The notes under the pieces were generated by a model, which saw nothing but the letters and a program-made list of their open reading frames with translations, was not told the origin of the DNA and did no database searches. Made by a program: the position numbers and the translations under genes. From a bacterium UBP15_UBA6099 (GTDB lineage: Bacteria > UBP15 > UBA6099), in NCBI GenBank assembly GCA_002435745.1, contig DIWT01000026.1:1-54185 (forward strand): DNA of 54,185 nt. The letters are read 5' to 3'. Shown here piece after piece: positions 35,529 through 44,729 of the stretch. Position 1 is the stretch's first letter; the number at the start of each line of letters is the position of its first letter.

Positions 35529-38078
35529 TCACGCGGTCGGACTGAAGAAACCGCCCATGTCCTCTCCCGCCTTCTTCTCCCACTCCTGAAACTTTTTCTC
35601 GATTTTCTCTATTTCGCCCCGGTCGTTGATGAAGTTGGCGAAAGACACTTTCTTCCGACTGAATTCCTCGTTAAAAATTCGCAGGAAGCCAACAGCGCCG
35701 ACGAGCGATTTTTCGGTTTCGCGGCCAAGATTTTCTGACGCCGCGTAGAGAGCCGCCGTAATCTCCTCGGCGGCCCTGTCGGCGCGGCCAAGCGCGGTGT
35801 AAAGCATCGCCAGCCTCAACCTGAACCCCGCCTCCAGCGCGCCTTCATCGCTCTCCCTGACAAGTCGCCTCAAAGCCAACTCGGCGGCTTTCGACTGGCT
35901 TCCTTTTATCAACTCTTCGACCGCTCCCAGAGCGAGTTTCATCCTCTCGTTTTCCAAGAACGGCGCTGTGATTTCGCCGAACGCTTTCTTGAGGGCGCGG
36001 TAACAGCCTGCGGTAAGCCCGCCCGCTCTCTCAAGGGCGATTTCGAGAGCCCGCATGTCCGCTCCCGATTCCGTCTCTACCGCCGCCTCGTCGTTCTTCT
36101 CCCCGCCCGCAACCGGTGATTGGCTCTCGCTCTCGCTTTTTTCCGCGGCGGCGGCAAGCTCCTCTTTCTCCTTCGCCTCTTTCTTCTCTATCCGCGCCTT
36201 GTTCTTCTCTTCGTCTATCTTCTTCTTTTCCTCTTCCAGCCGCTCGATTTCCTCTTCTGACAAGTCCTTGCCTTCAAGCAGGCTTTCTAGCCTGACGCCT
36301 TCGAGGAACTCCCGCTCAATGAGTTTTTCCGCCACAAGCTCCAGCTTGTCCCTGTGTTCGGAAAGCATTTCCTTCACCTTGGAATGGCAGCTCTCGACGA
36401 TGCCGCGAACCTCGCCGTCGATCTTCGCGGCGACCTCTTCGCTGTAGTCCCTCTCGCGCGCGAGGTCCCTGCCGAGGAAGATGGCCTCCGTCTTGTTGCC
36501 GAACGACAACGGGCCGAGCGACTCGCTCATCCCGAACTCCGTGACCATCCTGCGGGCTATCCGGGTGGCGCGCTCGATATCGTTCGACGCCCCGGTTGTG
36601 ATGTCGTCGAACATTAACTCCTCCGCCGCCCTGCCGCCGAGCAGCACGCATATCTCGTTCACAAGCGCCGTCTTCGATTCAAGATATTTGTCCTCGGTCG
36701 GCAACTGAAGCGTGTATCCCAGAGCCATCCCTCGCGGCAGTATCGAGATCTTATGCACAGGATCCGAGTCCGGCAGCGTCTTCGCCACGAGCGCGTGCCC
36801 CGCTTCGTGATACGCGGTGACCTTCCTGTCCTTTTCGGACAACAGCCTGCTGCGCCGCTCCGGGCCTGCTATATTTCTGTCAATAGACTCTTCTATGTGT
36901 CTGCCTGTGATTATCTCCGCGTTTTCCCTCGCGGCAAGTATCGCGGCCTCGTTCAGAACATTTTCCAAGTCCGCGCCAGTGAACCCCGGAGTTCGCCGGG
37001 CGATAACGTCAAGATCCACCGCAGGGTCAAGCGGCTTTCCTTTGGCGTGAACGTCCAGAATGGCGCGCCTGCCGTTCAGGTCCGGGCGGTCAACCACCAC
37101 CCTGCGGTCGAAACGTCCCGGACGCAGCAGCGCCGGGTCCAGCACGTCCGGCCTGTTCGTCGCCGCTATGAGAATGACGCCTTTGTTGGCGTCGAAGCCG
37201 TCCATCTCGACAAGCAACTGATTGAGGGTCTGCTCCCTTTCATCGTGGCCGCCGCCAAGCCCGGCCCCCCGCTGCCTGCCCACCGCGTCTATCTCGTCCA
37301 CAAAAACAAGGCACGGCGCGTTCTTCTTCGCTTGGTCGAACAAGTCTCTCACTCTCGACGCGCCCACCCCGACGAACATCTCCACAAAGTCAGAGCCGCT
37401 CATGTGGAAGAAAGGAACCTGAGCCTCTCCGGCGATAGCCCGCGCCAGCAGCGTCTTGCCCGAACCCGGAGGCCCCAGCAACAGCACTCCCTTGGGAATC
37501 TTCGCCCCCATCTTCTGGAACCGCCCCGGTTCTTTCAGGAACTCCACGATTTCCCGAAGCTCCTCTATCGCTTCGTCCACCCCGGCCACATCCTTGAAGC
37601 TCACCTTCGGCAGGTTGTCAGTCAACACCTTGGCCTTGCTGCGGCCGAAACTCATCGCCTGCCCGCCGCCAACGTTCGCCTGCCTCATTATCAAAAACCA
37701 TATAGCGAGGATAAGCACGACAGGCACGATTATCACCGCTAGAAACTGCCCGGCGTTCTCTTTGAGTCCGGGGTTCTCGGCGGTGAATTTGATGTTGTTG
37801 GCGCGCAGAGTTTTTACTAGGTCCGCGTCCGTCGGCGCGTCCACCATGAACCGGGTCTTGTCCGTAAGCGTCCCTTTCAGCTTGTTGCTGCTGTTGATTA
37901 TCGAAACTTCCGACACCTTCTTGGATTCGACCAGATTAAGGAACTCGCTGTAAGAAATTTTCTGCTGCTCCCCGCCCATCGGATTTCTAATGAATAAAGA
38001 GAAAACAATAAAAGAAATCATTATTATGACGAGGAAAGAATATTTCGAGAACTTGTTCTGCCCCTGTTGTGACTGCAT
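35529..38078 (-). CDS. ftsH: FtsH membrane protease with long C-terminal helical extension
   Basis: The product of 849 residues has the normal FtsH plan to about residue 600. TM1 (LVIIMISFIVFSLFI) is followed by a periplasmic domain and TM2 (FLAVIIVPVVLILAIWFLI). The AAA+ domain has Walker A GPPGSGKT near 203 and Walker B CLVFVDEIDAVG. The zinc protease motif YHEAGHALV lies near 422. It degrades membrane and some cytosolic proteins. About 250 further residues follow: a highly charged Lys/Glu coil, then helical pairs that look like a TPR or similar solenoid (ELIKGSQSKAAELALRRLV, LYTALGRADRAAEEITAAL). That tail is not in E. coli FtsH. It is the first gene of a run to leuD. Confidence 0.95.
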   Translation of the reverse strand: MQSQQGQNKFSKYSFLVIIMISFIVFSLFIRNPMGGEQQKISYSEFLNLVESKKVSEVSIINSSNKLKGTLTDKTRFMVDAPTDADLVKTLRANNIKFTAENPGLKENAGQFLAVIIVPVVLILAIWFLIMRQANVGGGQAMSFGRSKAKVLTDNLPKVSFKDVAGVDEAIEELREIVEFLKEPGRFQKMGAKIPKGVLLLGPPGSGKTLLARAIAGEAQVPFFHMSGSDFVEMFVGVGASRVRDLFDQAKKNAPCLVFVDEIDAVGRQRGAGLGGGHDEREQTLNQLLVEMDGFDANKGVILIAATNRPDVLDPALLRPGRFDRRVVVDRPDLNGRRAILDVHAKGKPLDPAVDLDVIARRTPGFTGADLENVLNEAAILAARENAEIITGRHIEESIDRNIAGPERRSRLLSEKDRKVTAYHEAGHALVAKTLPDSDPVHKISILPRGMALGYTLQLPTEDKYLESKTALVNEICVLLGGRAAEELMFDDITTGASNDIERATRIARRMVTEFGMSESLGPLSFGNKTEAIFLGRDLARERDYSEEVAAKIDGEVRGIVESCHSKVKEMLSEHRDKLELVAEKLIEREFLEGVRLESLLEGKDLSEEEIERLEEEKKKIDEEKNKARIEKKEAKEKEELAAAAEKSESESQSPVAGGEKNDEAAVETESGADMRALEIALERAGGLTAGCYRALKKAFGEITAPFLENERMKLALGAVEELIKGSQSKAAELALRRLVRESDEGALEAGFRLRLAMLYTALGRADRAAEEITAALYAASENLGRETEKSLVGAVGFLRIFNEEFSRKKVSFANFINDRGEIEKIEKKFQEWEKKAGEDMGGFFSPTA

Positions 38079-38124
38079 AAATAATCCGCGCCGGTTTCCG
38101 CCCGGCTCCTTTCAGCGTTCTCTA

Positions 38125-38152
38125 TTTATAACAGATTATAAAAAAAAATCAA
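38125..38152 (-). promoter_or_regulatory. Probable ftsH promoter
   Basis: On the minus strand TTGATT (38152-38147), 16 bases, then TATAAA (38130-38125), in a T-rich context. It lies about 47 bases before the ftsH start. A perfect TATAAT at 38140-38135 is an alternative -10 but lacks a -35. Confidence 0.45.
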
Positions 38153-38207
38153 AATTACGCGCGCACGCGTTGCGCGCGCGGCCCCTTCTCCTACTTGTTT
38201 CCCATCC

Positions 38208-38295
38208 AAAATGTGTTACCTATGTCCCCGAACACTTGTTGCCTATGTCTCCGTCCATACATTAATCGCCGCTTTAAACGCGAGCGACGCGAAAA
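38208..38295 (+). repeat. Repeat B, left copy, flanking the accessory island
   Basis: Bases 38242-38295 (54 bp, CCTATGTCTCCGTCC to GACGCGAAAA) are identical to 44996-45049 in the same orientation. Just upstream, 38208-38230 carries a related unit (TGTTACCTATGTCCCCG) which matches the sequence leading into the right copy. The TGTYACCTATGTCYCCG motif resembles, from memory, terminal repeats of DDE-type integrase insertion sequences, but no transposase gene is present. Confidence 0.8.
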
Positions 38296-38341
38296 CACCC
38301 GGGAATTCATTCCCGCCGCCATTCCTATTGCTTCCCCTCCT

Positions 38342-38375
38342 CCGTCATGCCCGCGAAAGCGGGCAACCATTTTCA
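38342..38375 (+). repeat. Dispersed palindromic repeat A, copy 2
   Basis: Inverted relative to the copy at 288-321, about 32 of 34 positions identical, with the central palindrome TGCCCGC/GCGGGCA. Intergenic. Confidence 0.75.
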
Positions 38376-38547
38376 ACGTCCCTCCGCTCCCGCCTCCGCC
38401 CGGACGCCATCCCATGACAACATAACAACAAAACGCTCCCGACTTTTGACAAAAAGTTATTGGCCCGGTGACACAGCGCGACTTTTTATGGTACTATTAA
38501 TTATATTGCTAAGACAACAGTAGCGGCAACTAGAGTGATCGGCATAT

Positions 38548-39297
38548 GTGAATCAATCGGTGGCACGAAGGATGAAATGTTCGACGCGGTGCCTTGTGGA
38601 CACGCTGGACACTACGGCGCGGATGAGCGTGGACAAGCCGGTGGGTCAGAAATACTCGTGTCTCACGTCGCAGGGTTATCCGGTTCCGTGGACGGCTGCG
38701 GACATGAACGGGGACAATAAGGTTGACGAAAGCGACCTGAAGTTTGTGCAGTCGCGGCACGGGCATGGGGTGAAGTGGAGCGCGGAGCATGAGAAGGCGG
38801 ACTTTAACGGGGACGGTGTGGTTGACCTGAAAGATCTTTATTATTTCAAGAGGATGTTCAGCAAAACTGTGACGAACAACTGCATAGTGGACACGGACAG
38901 ATGCCCGGCGCAAACGGCTCCGATAGACCCAACGCTTCCGGTCAACGAACAGATTGCCAGAAATTGCTGCCACACCAAGCACACGGACCCGGAGCGATAC
39001 ATCATCGAGAGCGAAATGGATATGAATGGAGACGGCAGGGTCACAATCGCGGACATCGCGGGGTTCAAGCCTTATTACGCGCTGGGCTGGGGGCCGAGCG
39101 CGAGGCGGGACGTGTTGCGGCACGACCTCTCCGGCCTCCACCGCGCGGACTACGACATGGACGGCAAGGTGTCTATGAAAGATTTGAAGTATCTCAAATC
39201 CGGCCTGACTAGATGCTGGGATAAAGATGCACAAGACGGTAGCTGCGCAGTATGTGATGATGATCCGGTTGATGCCACTTATGATGCTTGTTTCTGA
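38548..39297 (+). CDS. EF-hand / dockerin-like calcium-binding protein, possibly N-terminally truncated
   Basis: The product of about 249 residues has four EF-hand-type loops: DMNGDNKVDESDL, DFNGDGVVDLKDL, DMNGDGRVTIADI and DYDMDGKVSMKDL. Each is followed by a short helix, as in dockerin type I repeats and related calcium-binding proteins. There are about ten cysteines and no signal peptide or membrane segment, which is odd for a dockerin-like protein. A stop lies four codons upstream in frame. The start is uncertain (GTG 38548 or ATG 38572). It may be the surviving C-terminal part of a larger exported protein. It ends 13 bases before the first lipoprotein of the array. Confidence 0.6.
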   Translation: MNQSVARRMKCSTRCLVDTLDTTARMSVDKPVGQKYSCLTSQGYPVPWTAADMNGDNKVDESDLKFVQSRHGHGVKWSAEHEKADFNGDGVVDLKDLYYFKRMFSKTVTNNCIVDTDRCPAQTAPIDPTLPVNEQIARNCCHTKHTDPERYIIESEMDMNGDGRVTIADIAGFKPYYALGWGPSARRDVLRHDLSGLHRADYDMDGKVSMKDLKYLKSGLTRCWDKDAQDGSCAVCDDDPVDATYDACF

Positions 39298-39310
39298 AAG
39301 GGTAAATTGC

Positions 39311-41083
39311 ATGAAAATAGTTAGATCAGCATTATTGTCATCAGCGGTAATATTCTTAATTATTGCATGTAGCTCCTGCGGCGGCGGGGGTGGTGGCGGG
39401 GGTGTGTCACCGATACTACAGTACGGAGAAGCAGATGGCTATATATATGTTGCCGTTGGAAGTGATAGGGCAACTCGAACGGCAGATGCAGCGCCGGCAG
39501 GATACAAACCCTTGGTCGCGGCAAGCGTACGAGCGACGTGCGGGACGACTGTTAAGATCACGACAACAAATTCAAGCGGTTATTTCAAATTATCTTCGCT
39601 TCCTGTCGGCAGTTGCGCTGTGTCCATGACAAAAAGTGGATATGGTGCAAAACAGATCAATATAACTGTTACTGCTGGAAGCGCGACGCATGTTGGAGGA
39701 AGCAATGGAGTAACTATGTCGCCTTCCACTGCGGGCACATTGGTGGTGAGGGCAAATGTTTCAGGTGGACAAGTTGTAATAGACAATGAGGAAACAAACG
39801 TCGTAATTCCGGCAGGGTTGACGTACACATTCACGGATATATCGCCGGGGCAGCATAGTATATCTCTGGTAAAAAGCGGATTTACATCGACGACAGAAAC
39901 AGCGACGGTTCAAACAAATGGCAGCGTGGAAGTGACATTAATAATGAATCCCATTGGCAATGCCGCGCCTGTCGCTGTCGCAGGCGCTGATAAAAATTGC
40001 ATAATAGGAGCATATTACACAGCTTACTTCAACGGAGTCTATAACGAATATACAGCGCATGATAGAGAATGTATACTAAATGGCTCTGCTAGCAACGACC
40101 CAAATGGCGATACTTTGACTTATTTATGGGAGTTGGTATCAGGGCCTGCTGCTGAAATATCGAACGTCGGCCTATCATCTACATATTTTACTCCTTCCAC
40201 CGAAGGAACTTACAAATTCAGAATCACTGTGTCAGACGGATATCTTGAATCTGAAGACGTAACAACCATTGAAATGATACGTATAGCAGGAAAAATAACG
40301 TTCACCGCAAATCTCGAACAGAATCATACAGGTTCTGAAGTTTATACCATGAACGCTGACGGAACTGATTTAAGACGATTGACAGATAATAGTTATCGTG
40401 ACGGCTGGCCGCACTGGTCGCCAGACGGTAATCAAATTCTATTCACTACGAATCCGAGCGGGGATGGGGAGACTTTCATAATAGCTAAAATGGATGAAGA
40501 TGGAACCAATGTAATATCACTTTCGGTAGAAGGCATATCCAGAGATTGGTCGCCGGATGGTGAATATCTTTTATATGCTCAAAAACACGGCGGACTATAT
40601 CAATTGTACGAAATGGACAAAAACGGATCAAACCCAAGAAAGATAACAACAGGATACAAAAAATATTTTGCATATTATTCTAAGGATGGCAGTGAGATTC
40701 TATTTAACATGGAAGTCAGTTATGACGGAAATGAAATTGGATTGATTGATCGTGACGGGAGCAATTACCAGCAACTAACCAACAATAATCAAACACATTC
40801 TTTTATTAATTGGACATACGACGGAAGGATACTGTACACAACCGCTTCATGCGTAGGATGCGATGGAACGCTATATGTGATGAACACGAACGGAACCGGA
40901 AGTTATGCATGGCCCGTGCCAGAGGGAGTTACTGATATTAACACATTTGTGATGACAGACGATGGTCAGTTTGTTTTTTACCAGAATGCGGACGGAAAAA
41001 TACACGTGATGTACTCGGACGGGAGCGATGATCTGAATTTCGGCATCTCGGGTTCCAACATCGACTACCACCCCGGGCCGTGA
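39311..41083 (+). CDS. Array lipoprotein 1: beta domains plus TolB-like propeller
   Basis: The product of 590 residues has a lipoprotein signal peptide with lipobox IIAC (C20; SSC23 is the alternative) followed by eight glycines. Next is a carboxypeptidase-regulatory-like beta domain (about 40-135, TTNSSGYFKLSSLPVGSC). A PEGA-like domain (about 145-215) contains ISPGQHSISLVKSGF. A PKD-like domain (about 220-345) contains LNGSASNDPNGDTLTYLWEL. Last is a PD40/TolB-type propeller with repeats of WSPDGNQILFTT type. The protein is probably anchored in the outer membrane facing periplasm or outside. The gene is clearly AT-richer than the flanking core genes. ATG 39311 follows AAAGGG; an in-frame start 84 bases earlier lies inside the preceding gene. 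It is the most diverged of the three full copies. Confidence 0.85.
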   Translation: MKIVRSALLSSAVIFLIIACSSCGGGGGGGGVSPILQYGEADGYIYVAVGSDRATRTADAAPAGYKPLVAASVRATCGTTVKITTTNSSGYFKLSSLPVGSCAVSMTKSGYGAKQINITVTAGSATHVGGSNGVTMSPSTAGTLVVRANVSGGQVVIDNEETNVVIPAGLTYTFTDISPGQHSISLVKSGFTSTTETATVQTNGSVEVTLIMNPIGNAAPVAVAGADKNCIIGAYYTAYFNGVYNEYTAHDRECILNGSASNDPNGDTLTYLWELVSGPAAEISNVGLSSTYFTPSTEGTYKFRITVSDGYLESEDVTTIEMIRIAGKITFTANLEQNHTGSEVYTMNADGTDLRRLTDNSYRDGWPHWSPDGNQILFTTNPSGDGETFIIAKMDEDGTNVISLSVEGISRDWSPDGEYLLYAQKHGGLYQLYEMDKNGSNPRKITTGYKKYFAYYSKDGSEILFNMEVSYDGNEIGLIDRDGSNYQQLTNNNQTHSFINWTYDGRILYTTASCVGCDGTLYVMNTNGTGSYAWPVPEGVTDINTFVMTDDGQFVFYQNADGKIHVMYSDGSDDLNFGISGSNIDYHPGP

Positions 41084-41103
41084 GAGAGAGGGAATGAGGG
41101 AGT

Positions 41104-42894
41104 TTGAGAAGAATCGGAAGAATAACATTGCTGATGTGTGAAACAGCGCTTGCCATCTGCTGTCTAGCCTCCTGCGGCGGCGGGGGTGGCGGGGGTGTGG
41201 CTCCTGCGCAGAATGTTCCGCAGACGGGAACGGGGGGTGTGGACGGGTATGTGTACGCGGCGGTTGGGAGCGCGCCTGCGGCAAGGGCGGCGGAGGCCGC
41301 GCCGCCTGCGGGGCTGATGCCGCTGACAGGCGCGAGGGTGGAGGCTGAATGTGGAATCTACACGCACATAACAAACACAAACGCTGAGGGATATTTCAAG
41401 ATATCGAACATCGCGACGGGCAACTGCGAGTTGAGAGTTAGCAAGTCGGGATATGCGACTCGGACATACCCTGTGACCGTGACTGCGAATGTGACGACGA
41501 GGTTGGGCGGGACGGAAGGGGCAAAGTTGTCTCCCGCGCAAAGCGGGGAGATAACGGTGACGACAAACGTCAGCGGAGCCGAGGTGACGATAGACGGAGT
41601 ATCGACGGGGCTAACGATACCGGAGACGTTAAGCCGCGTGTTCACGGACATATCCGCGAGAGCGCATGAGGTTGGCGTGAGCAAGGCGGGATATGCGGCA
41701 TCGGCGGCGAAAACTGTGAACGTGACAGCGGGGAACAACGCATTGGTCGAATTCGTCATGGCTCCTGCTAACGCTACGCCGCCAGTTGCTAATGCGGGAG
41801 CAGATGCTAAAACATTTACGGCGACAAGATATGTGTATGATAGCGCCGTCAAAGACTATGATGCTTTTGAAAACGCATACACGCTTGATGGTTCTGGAAG
41901 CTATTCAACATGGGGAGGGGAAATAACATATCAGTGGACGCAGACGGGAGGAACGGCGGTGGAACTGAGAGATGCCACGACTGCAAGGCCTTCTTTTATT
42001 CCGCAGGGTAATGACACCTATGTTTTTTCACTTGTCGTTCGAGACGCGGCTGGAAACTATAGCGCGCCAGATTACGTCCAAGTGGAATCTATGAGACCAA
42101 GCGGTAAGCTGGCGTATGCAGCATACAAAGGCGGATATCATGAGAACATTTACACAATGAACGCGGACGGGACGGAATTTAAGCAGTTGACGGACAACAA
42201 CCATTCCGACGGCGGACCGAGGTGGTCTCCGGACGGTAACAAGATAATGTTCACGACGAATCCGAGCAGGGACGAGGCGACATATTACATAGCCACGATG
42301 AATGCGAACGGAACCGGGGTGAATATTCTGGGGGTGGAGGGTGGAAGCAGAGCTTGGTCGCCGGATGGCAATAAGTTGCTGATCACAAGCAAATATCTCG
42401 GAGTTTATGAGTTTTATGAAATGAATCCGGACGGTAGCAACCTTACAAGAATATCAAACACAGGAAAATCAAAGCAAACGGCAAATTATTCACCAGATGG
42501 AACCCAAATTGTATTTGCGCAGGAACTCGGATATTCGACTTTGGAGATTTATAAGATAAACTCTGACGGAACCGGACTGACAAAACTGACAAATAATGGG
42601 AAGATAAATCTTCATCCGGAATGGTTGGTCGATGGCAGAATTCTATTCACATATAATGAAGACTGGACTTGGGAAACAGATCTATTCGTGATGAACGCTG
42701 ACGGGACAGGAGCGCAGGCATGGCCAACGCCTGTGGGTGTTGATAATGTTATAGGCCCGGTGATGACGAACGACGGTCAATTCATATTCTACACCGGGTA
42801 CGACCACAATATATACGTAATGTATGCTGACGGGAGCGCGGTTCTGAATCTGGGCGTCGGTGCGAGTAATATCGACTACCACCCGGGGCCGTGA
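41104..42894 (+). CDS. Array lipoprotein 2: beta domains plus TolB-like propeller
   Basis: The product of 596 residues has a signal peptide ending in lipobox LASC (C24), then seven glycines. The domains run as in copy 1: regulatory-like (about 38-130), PEGA-like (about 143-220), PKD-like (about 225-330), and a propeller from 335 to the end finishing SNIDYHPGP. The last 230 residues differ from copy 3 at only about 18 positions, while residues 30-330 are clearly different. The start is TTG 41104 with GAGGGAG just before it, 20 bases after copy 1. The same TTG and leader recur at the truncated fourth copy; copy 3 has ATG at this place. Confidence 0.88.
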   Translation: MRRIGRITLLMCETALAICCLASCGGGGGGGVAPAQNVPQTGTGGVDGYVYAAVGSAPAARAAEAAPPAGLMPLTGARVEAECGIYTHITNTNAEGYFKISNIATGNCELRVSKSGYATRTYPVTVTANVTTRLGGTEGAKLSPAQSGEITVTTNVSGAEVTIDGVSTGLTIPETLSRVFTDISARAHEVGVSKAGYAASAAKTVNVTAGNNALVEFVMAPANATPPVANAGADAKTFTATRYVYDSAVKDYDAFENAYTLDGSGSYSTWGGEITYQWTQTGGTAVELRDATTARPSFIPQGNDTYVFSLVVRDAAGNYSAPDYVQVESMRPSGKLAYAAYKGGYHENIYTMNADGTEFKQLTDNNHSDGGPRWSPDGNKIMFTTNPSRDEATYYIATMNANGTGVNILGVEGGSRAWSPDGNKLLITSKYLGVYEFYEMNPDGSNLTRISNTGKSKQTANYSPDGTQIVFAQELGYSTLEIYKINSDGTGLTKLTNNGKINLHPEWLVDGRILFTYNEDWTWETDLFVMNADGTGAQAWPTPVGVDNVIGPVMTNDGQFIFYTGYDHNIYVMYADGSAVLNLGVGASNIDYHPGP

Positions 42895-42912
42895 GAGATG
42901 GAATGAGAGAGT

Positions 42913-44709
42913 ATGAGAAGAGTCGCAAGAATAACATTGCTGATGTGTGAAACAGCGCTTGCCATCTGCTGTCTAGCCTCCTGCGGCGGCGGCGGGGGCG
43001 GCTCGTCGGTATCGCCGACAATCAATTATGGTAGCGTGGACGGATATGTGTATGCCGCGGTTGGGAGCGCGCCTGCGGCGAGGATAGCGTTGGAAGCGCA
43101 GCCGGGATATGCGCCGCTGGTCGGAGCAAGCGTCAGAGCAAGTCAGGGCAACACATCAAAGACCGCCACAACGAACAGCAGCGGTTATTTCAAGATAGAA
43201 ACGCTGCTTGCCGGCTCGTATGTAATAACCATATCGAAAACAGGATATATTAATGTTCAGAGTTCGGCTACCGTTGGCGCGAACGCCACGACAAGGCTGG
43301 GAGGAAGCGGGGGAACAAACGTTCCACCTTCTTCTTCGGGTTCCATCAGGGTATCCGCTAATGTGGCGGGGGGAGAAGTAATCATAGATGCGGTTGAAAC
43401 GAATGTGAATATCCCGGCGAATTTGAACTATACATTCAGCAATATATCTGCCGGCGCTCATGCGGTCGCGATTGCAAAGAGCGGATACGAAACAGTCGCG
43501 CCGGTTGAGGTTAATGTTGTGGCGGGAGCAACAAGCAATATTTCATTTGTTATGAACCCTACGGGCAATGCGCCGCCTAATGCTAATGCTGGCGAAGACG
43601 CTAAATGGTTTGTCGGTAATTATTACGTATATGAGGGGTATGCGCATGACGGATATAGCTTAACAAATATTTACTCGCAGCATCAGATATATTATCAACT
43701 TGACGGGAGCGGGAGCAACGATCCGAATGGAAACGCATTAACATACCATTGGACGCAGATATCCGGGCCGAGCGTCAGTTTGTCTGCTGAAACAGCAAAT
43801 CGAACAACATTTATCCCCGAATCGGAGTCGAGCTATGTTTTTCAATTGCAAGTGAGCGACGGATATTTAACCGACACGGATACCGTAACGATAGCAACAA
43901 AGAAGTTGGAAGGGAAAGTGGTGTTTTCGGCAAGCAACGGACCAAGCAGCGATATCTTTTCGATAAATTTGGAGGACAATACAGGATCAGGACTTAAAAG
44001 ACTTACTACCGGACCAGAATACGATGGCGGACCGAGGTGGTCGCCGGACGGAAACAAGATAATGTTCACGACGAATCCGAGCAGGGACGAGGCGACATAT
44101 TACATAGCAACCATGAATGCGAACGGAACCGGGGTGAATGTGCTGGGAGTGGAGGGTGGAAGCAGAGCTTGGTCGCCGGATGGCAATAAGTTGCTGATCA
44201 CAAGCAAATATCTCGGAGTTTATGAGTTTTATGAAATGAATCCGGACGGTAGCAACCTTACAAGAATATCAATTACGGGAAAATCAAAGCAAACGGCAAA
44301 TTATTCACCAGATGGAACCCAAATTGTATTTGCGCAGGAACTCGGATATTCGAATTTGGAAATTTATAAGATAAACTCTGACGGAACCGGACTGACAAAA
44401 CTGACAAATAATGGGAAGATAAATCTTCATCCGGAATGGTTGCCCGATGGCAGAATACTATTCACATATAATGAAGACTGGGCTTGGGGAACAGATCTAT
44501 TCGTAATGAATAGCGACGGCACGGGAAGACAGGCATGGCCAACGCCTGTGGGGGTTGATAACGTTATAGGCCCTGTGATGACGGACGACGGTCAATTCAT
44601 ATTTTACACCGGGGATGACTACAAGATACACGTGATGTATGCGGACGGTAGCGCGGTTCTGAATCTGGGCGTCGGTGCAAGCAACATCGACTACCACCCC
44701 GGGCCGTGA
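42913..44709 (+). CDS. Array lipoprotein 3: beta domains plus TolB-like propeller
   Basis: The product of 598 residues has the same signal peptide as copy 2 (three substitutions at most), lipobox LASC (C24), and six glycines. A regulatory-like domain (TTNSSGYFKIETLLAGSY), a PEGA-like domain and a PKD-like domain (LDGSGSNDPNGNALTYHWTQ) are closer in wording to copy 1 than to copy 2. The propeller half is nearly identical to copy 2. This mosaic points to recombination among copies. The start is ATG 42913, 18 bases after copy 2. Confidence 0.88.
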   Translation: MRRVARITLLMCETALAICCLASCGGGGGGSSVSPTINYGSVDGYVYAAVGSAPAARIALEAQPGYAPLVGASVRASQGNTSKTATTNSSGYFKIETLLAGSYVITISKTGYINVQSSATVGANATTRLGGSGGTNVPPSSSGSIRVSANVAGGEVIIDAVETNVNIPANLNYTFSNISAGAHAVAIAKSGYETVAPVEVNVVAGATSNISFVMNPTGNAPPNANAGEDAKWFVGNYYVYEGYAHDGYSLTNIYSQHQIYYQLDGSGSNDPNGNALTYHWTQISGPSVSLSAETANRTTFIPESESSYVFQLQVSDGYLTDTDTVTIATKKLEGKVVFSASNGPSSDIFSINLEDNTGSGLKRLTTGPEYDGGPRWSPDGNKIMFTTNPSRDEATYYIATMNANGTGVNVLGVEGGSRAWSPDGNKLLITSKYLGVYEFYEMNPDGSNLTRISITGKSKQTANYSPDGTQIVFAQELGYSNLEIYKINSDGTGLTKLTNNGKINLHPEWLPDGRILFTYNEDWAWGTDLFVMNSDGTGRQAWPTPVGVDNVIGPVMTDDGQFIFYTGDDYKIHVMYADGSAVLNLGVGASNIDYHPGP

Positions 44710-44729
44710 GAGAGAGGGAATGAGGGAGT

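Larger units (their letters stand above)
38079..38547. other. Intergenic boundary of the accessory island
   Basis: A 470-base stretch without a convincing gene. It contains a probable ftsH promoter (38125-38152), repeat B (38208-38295), a palindrome near 38299-38315 (CGGGAATTCATTCCCG), repeat A (38342-38375), and an isolated TTGACA at 38446 without a good -10. GC content falls toward the EF-hand gene. Confidence 0.6.
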
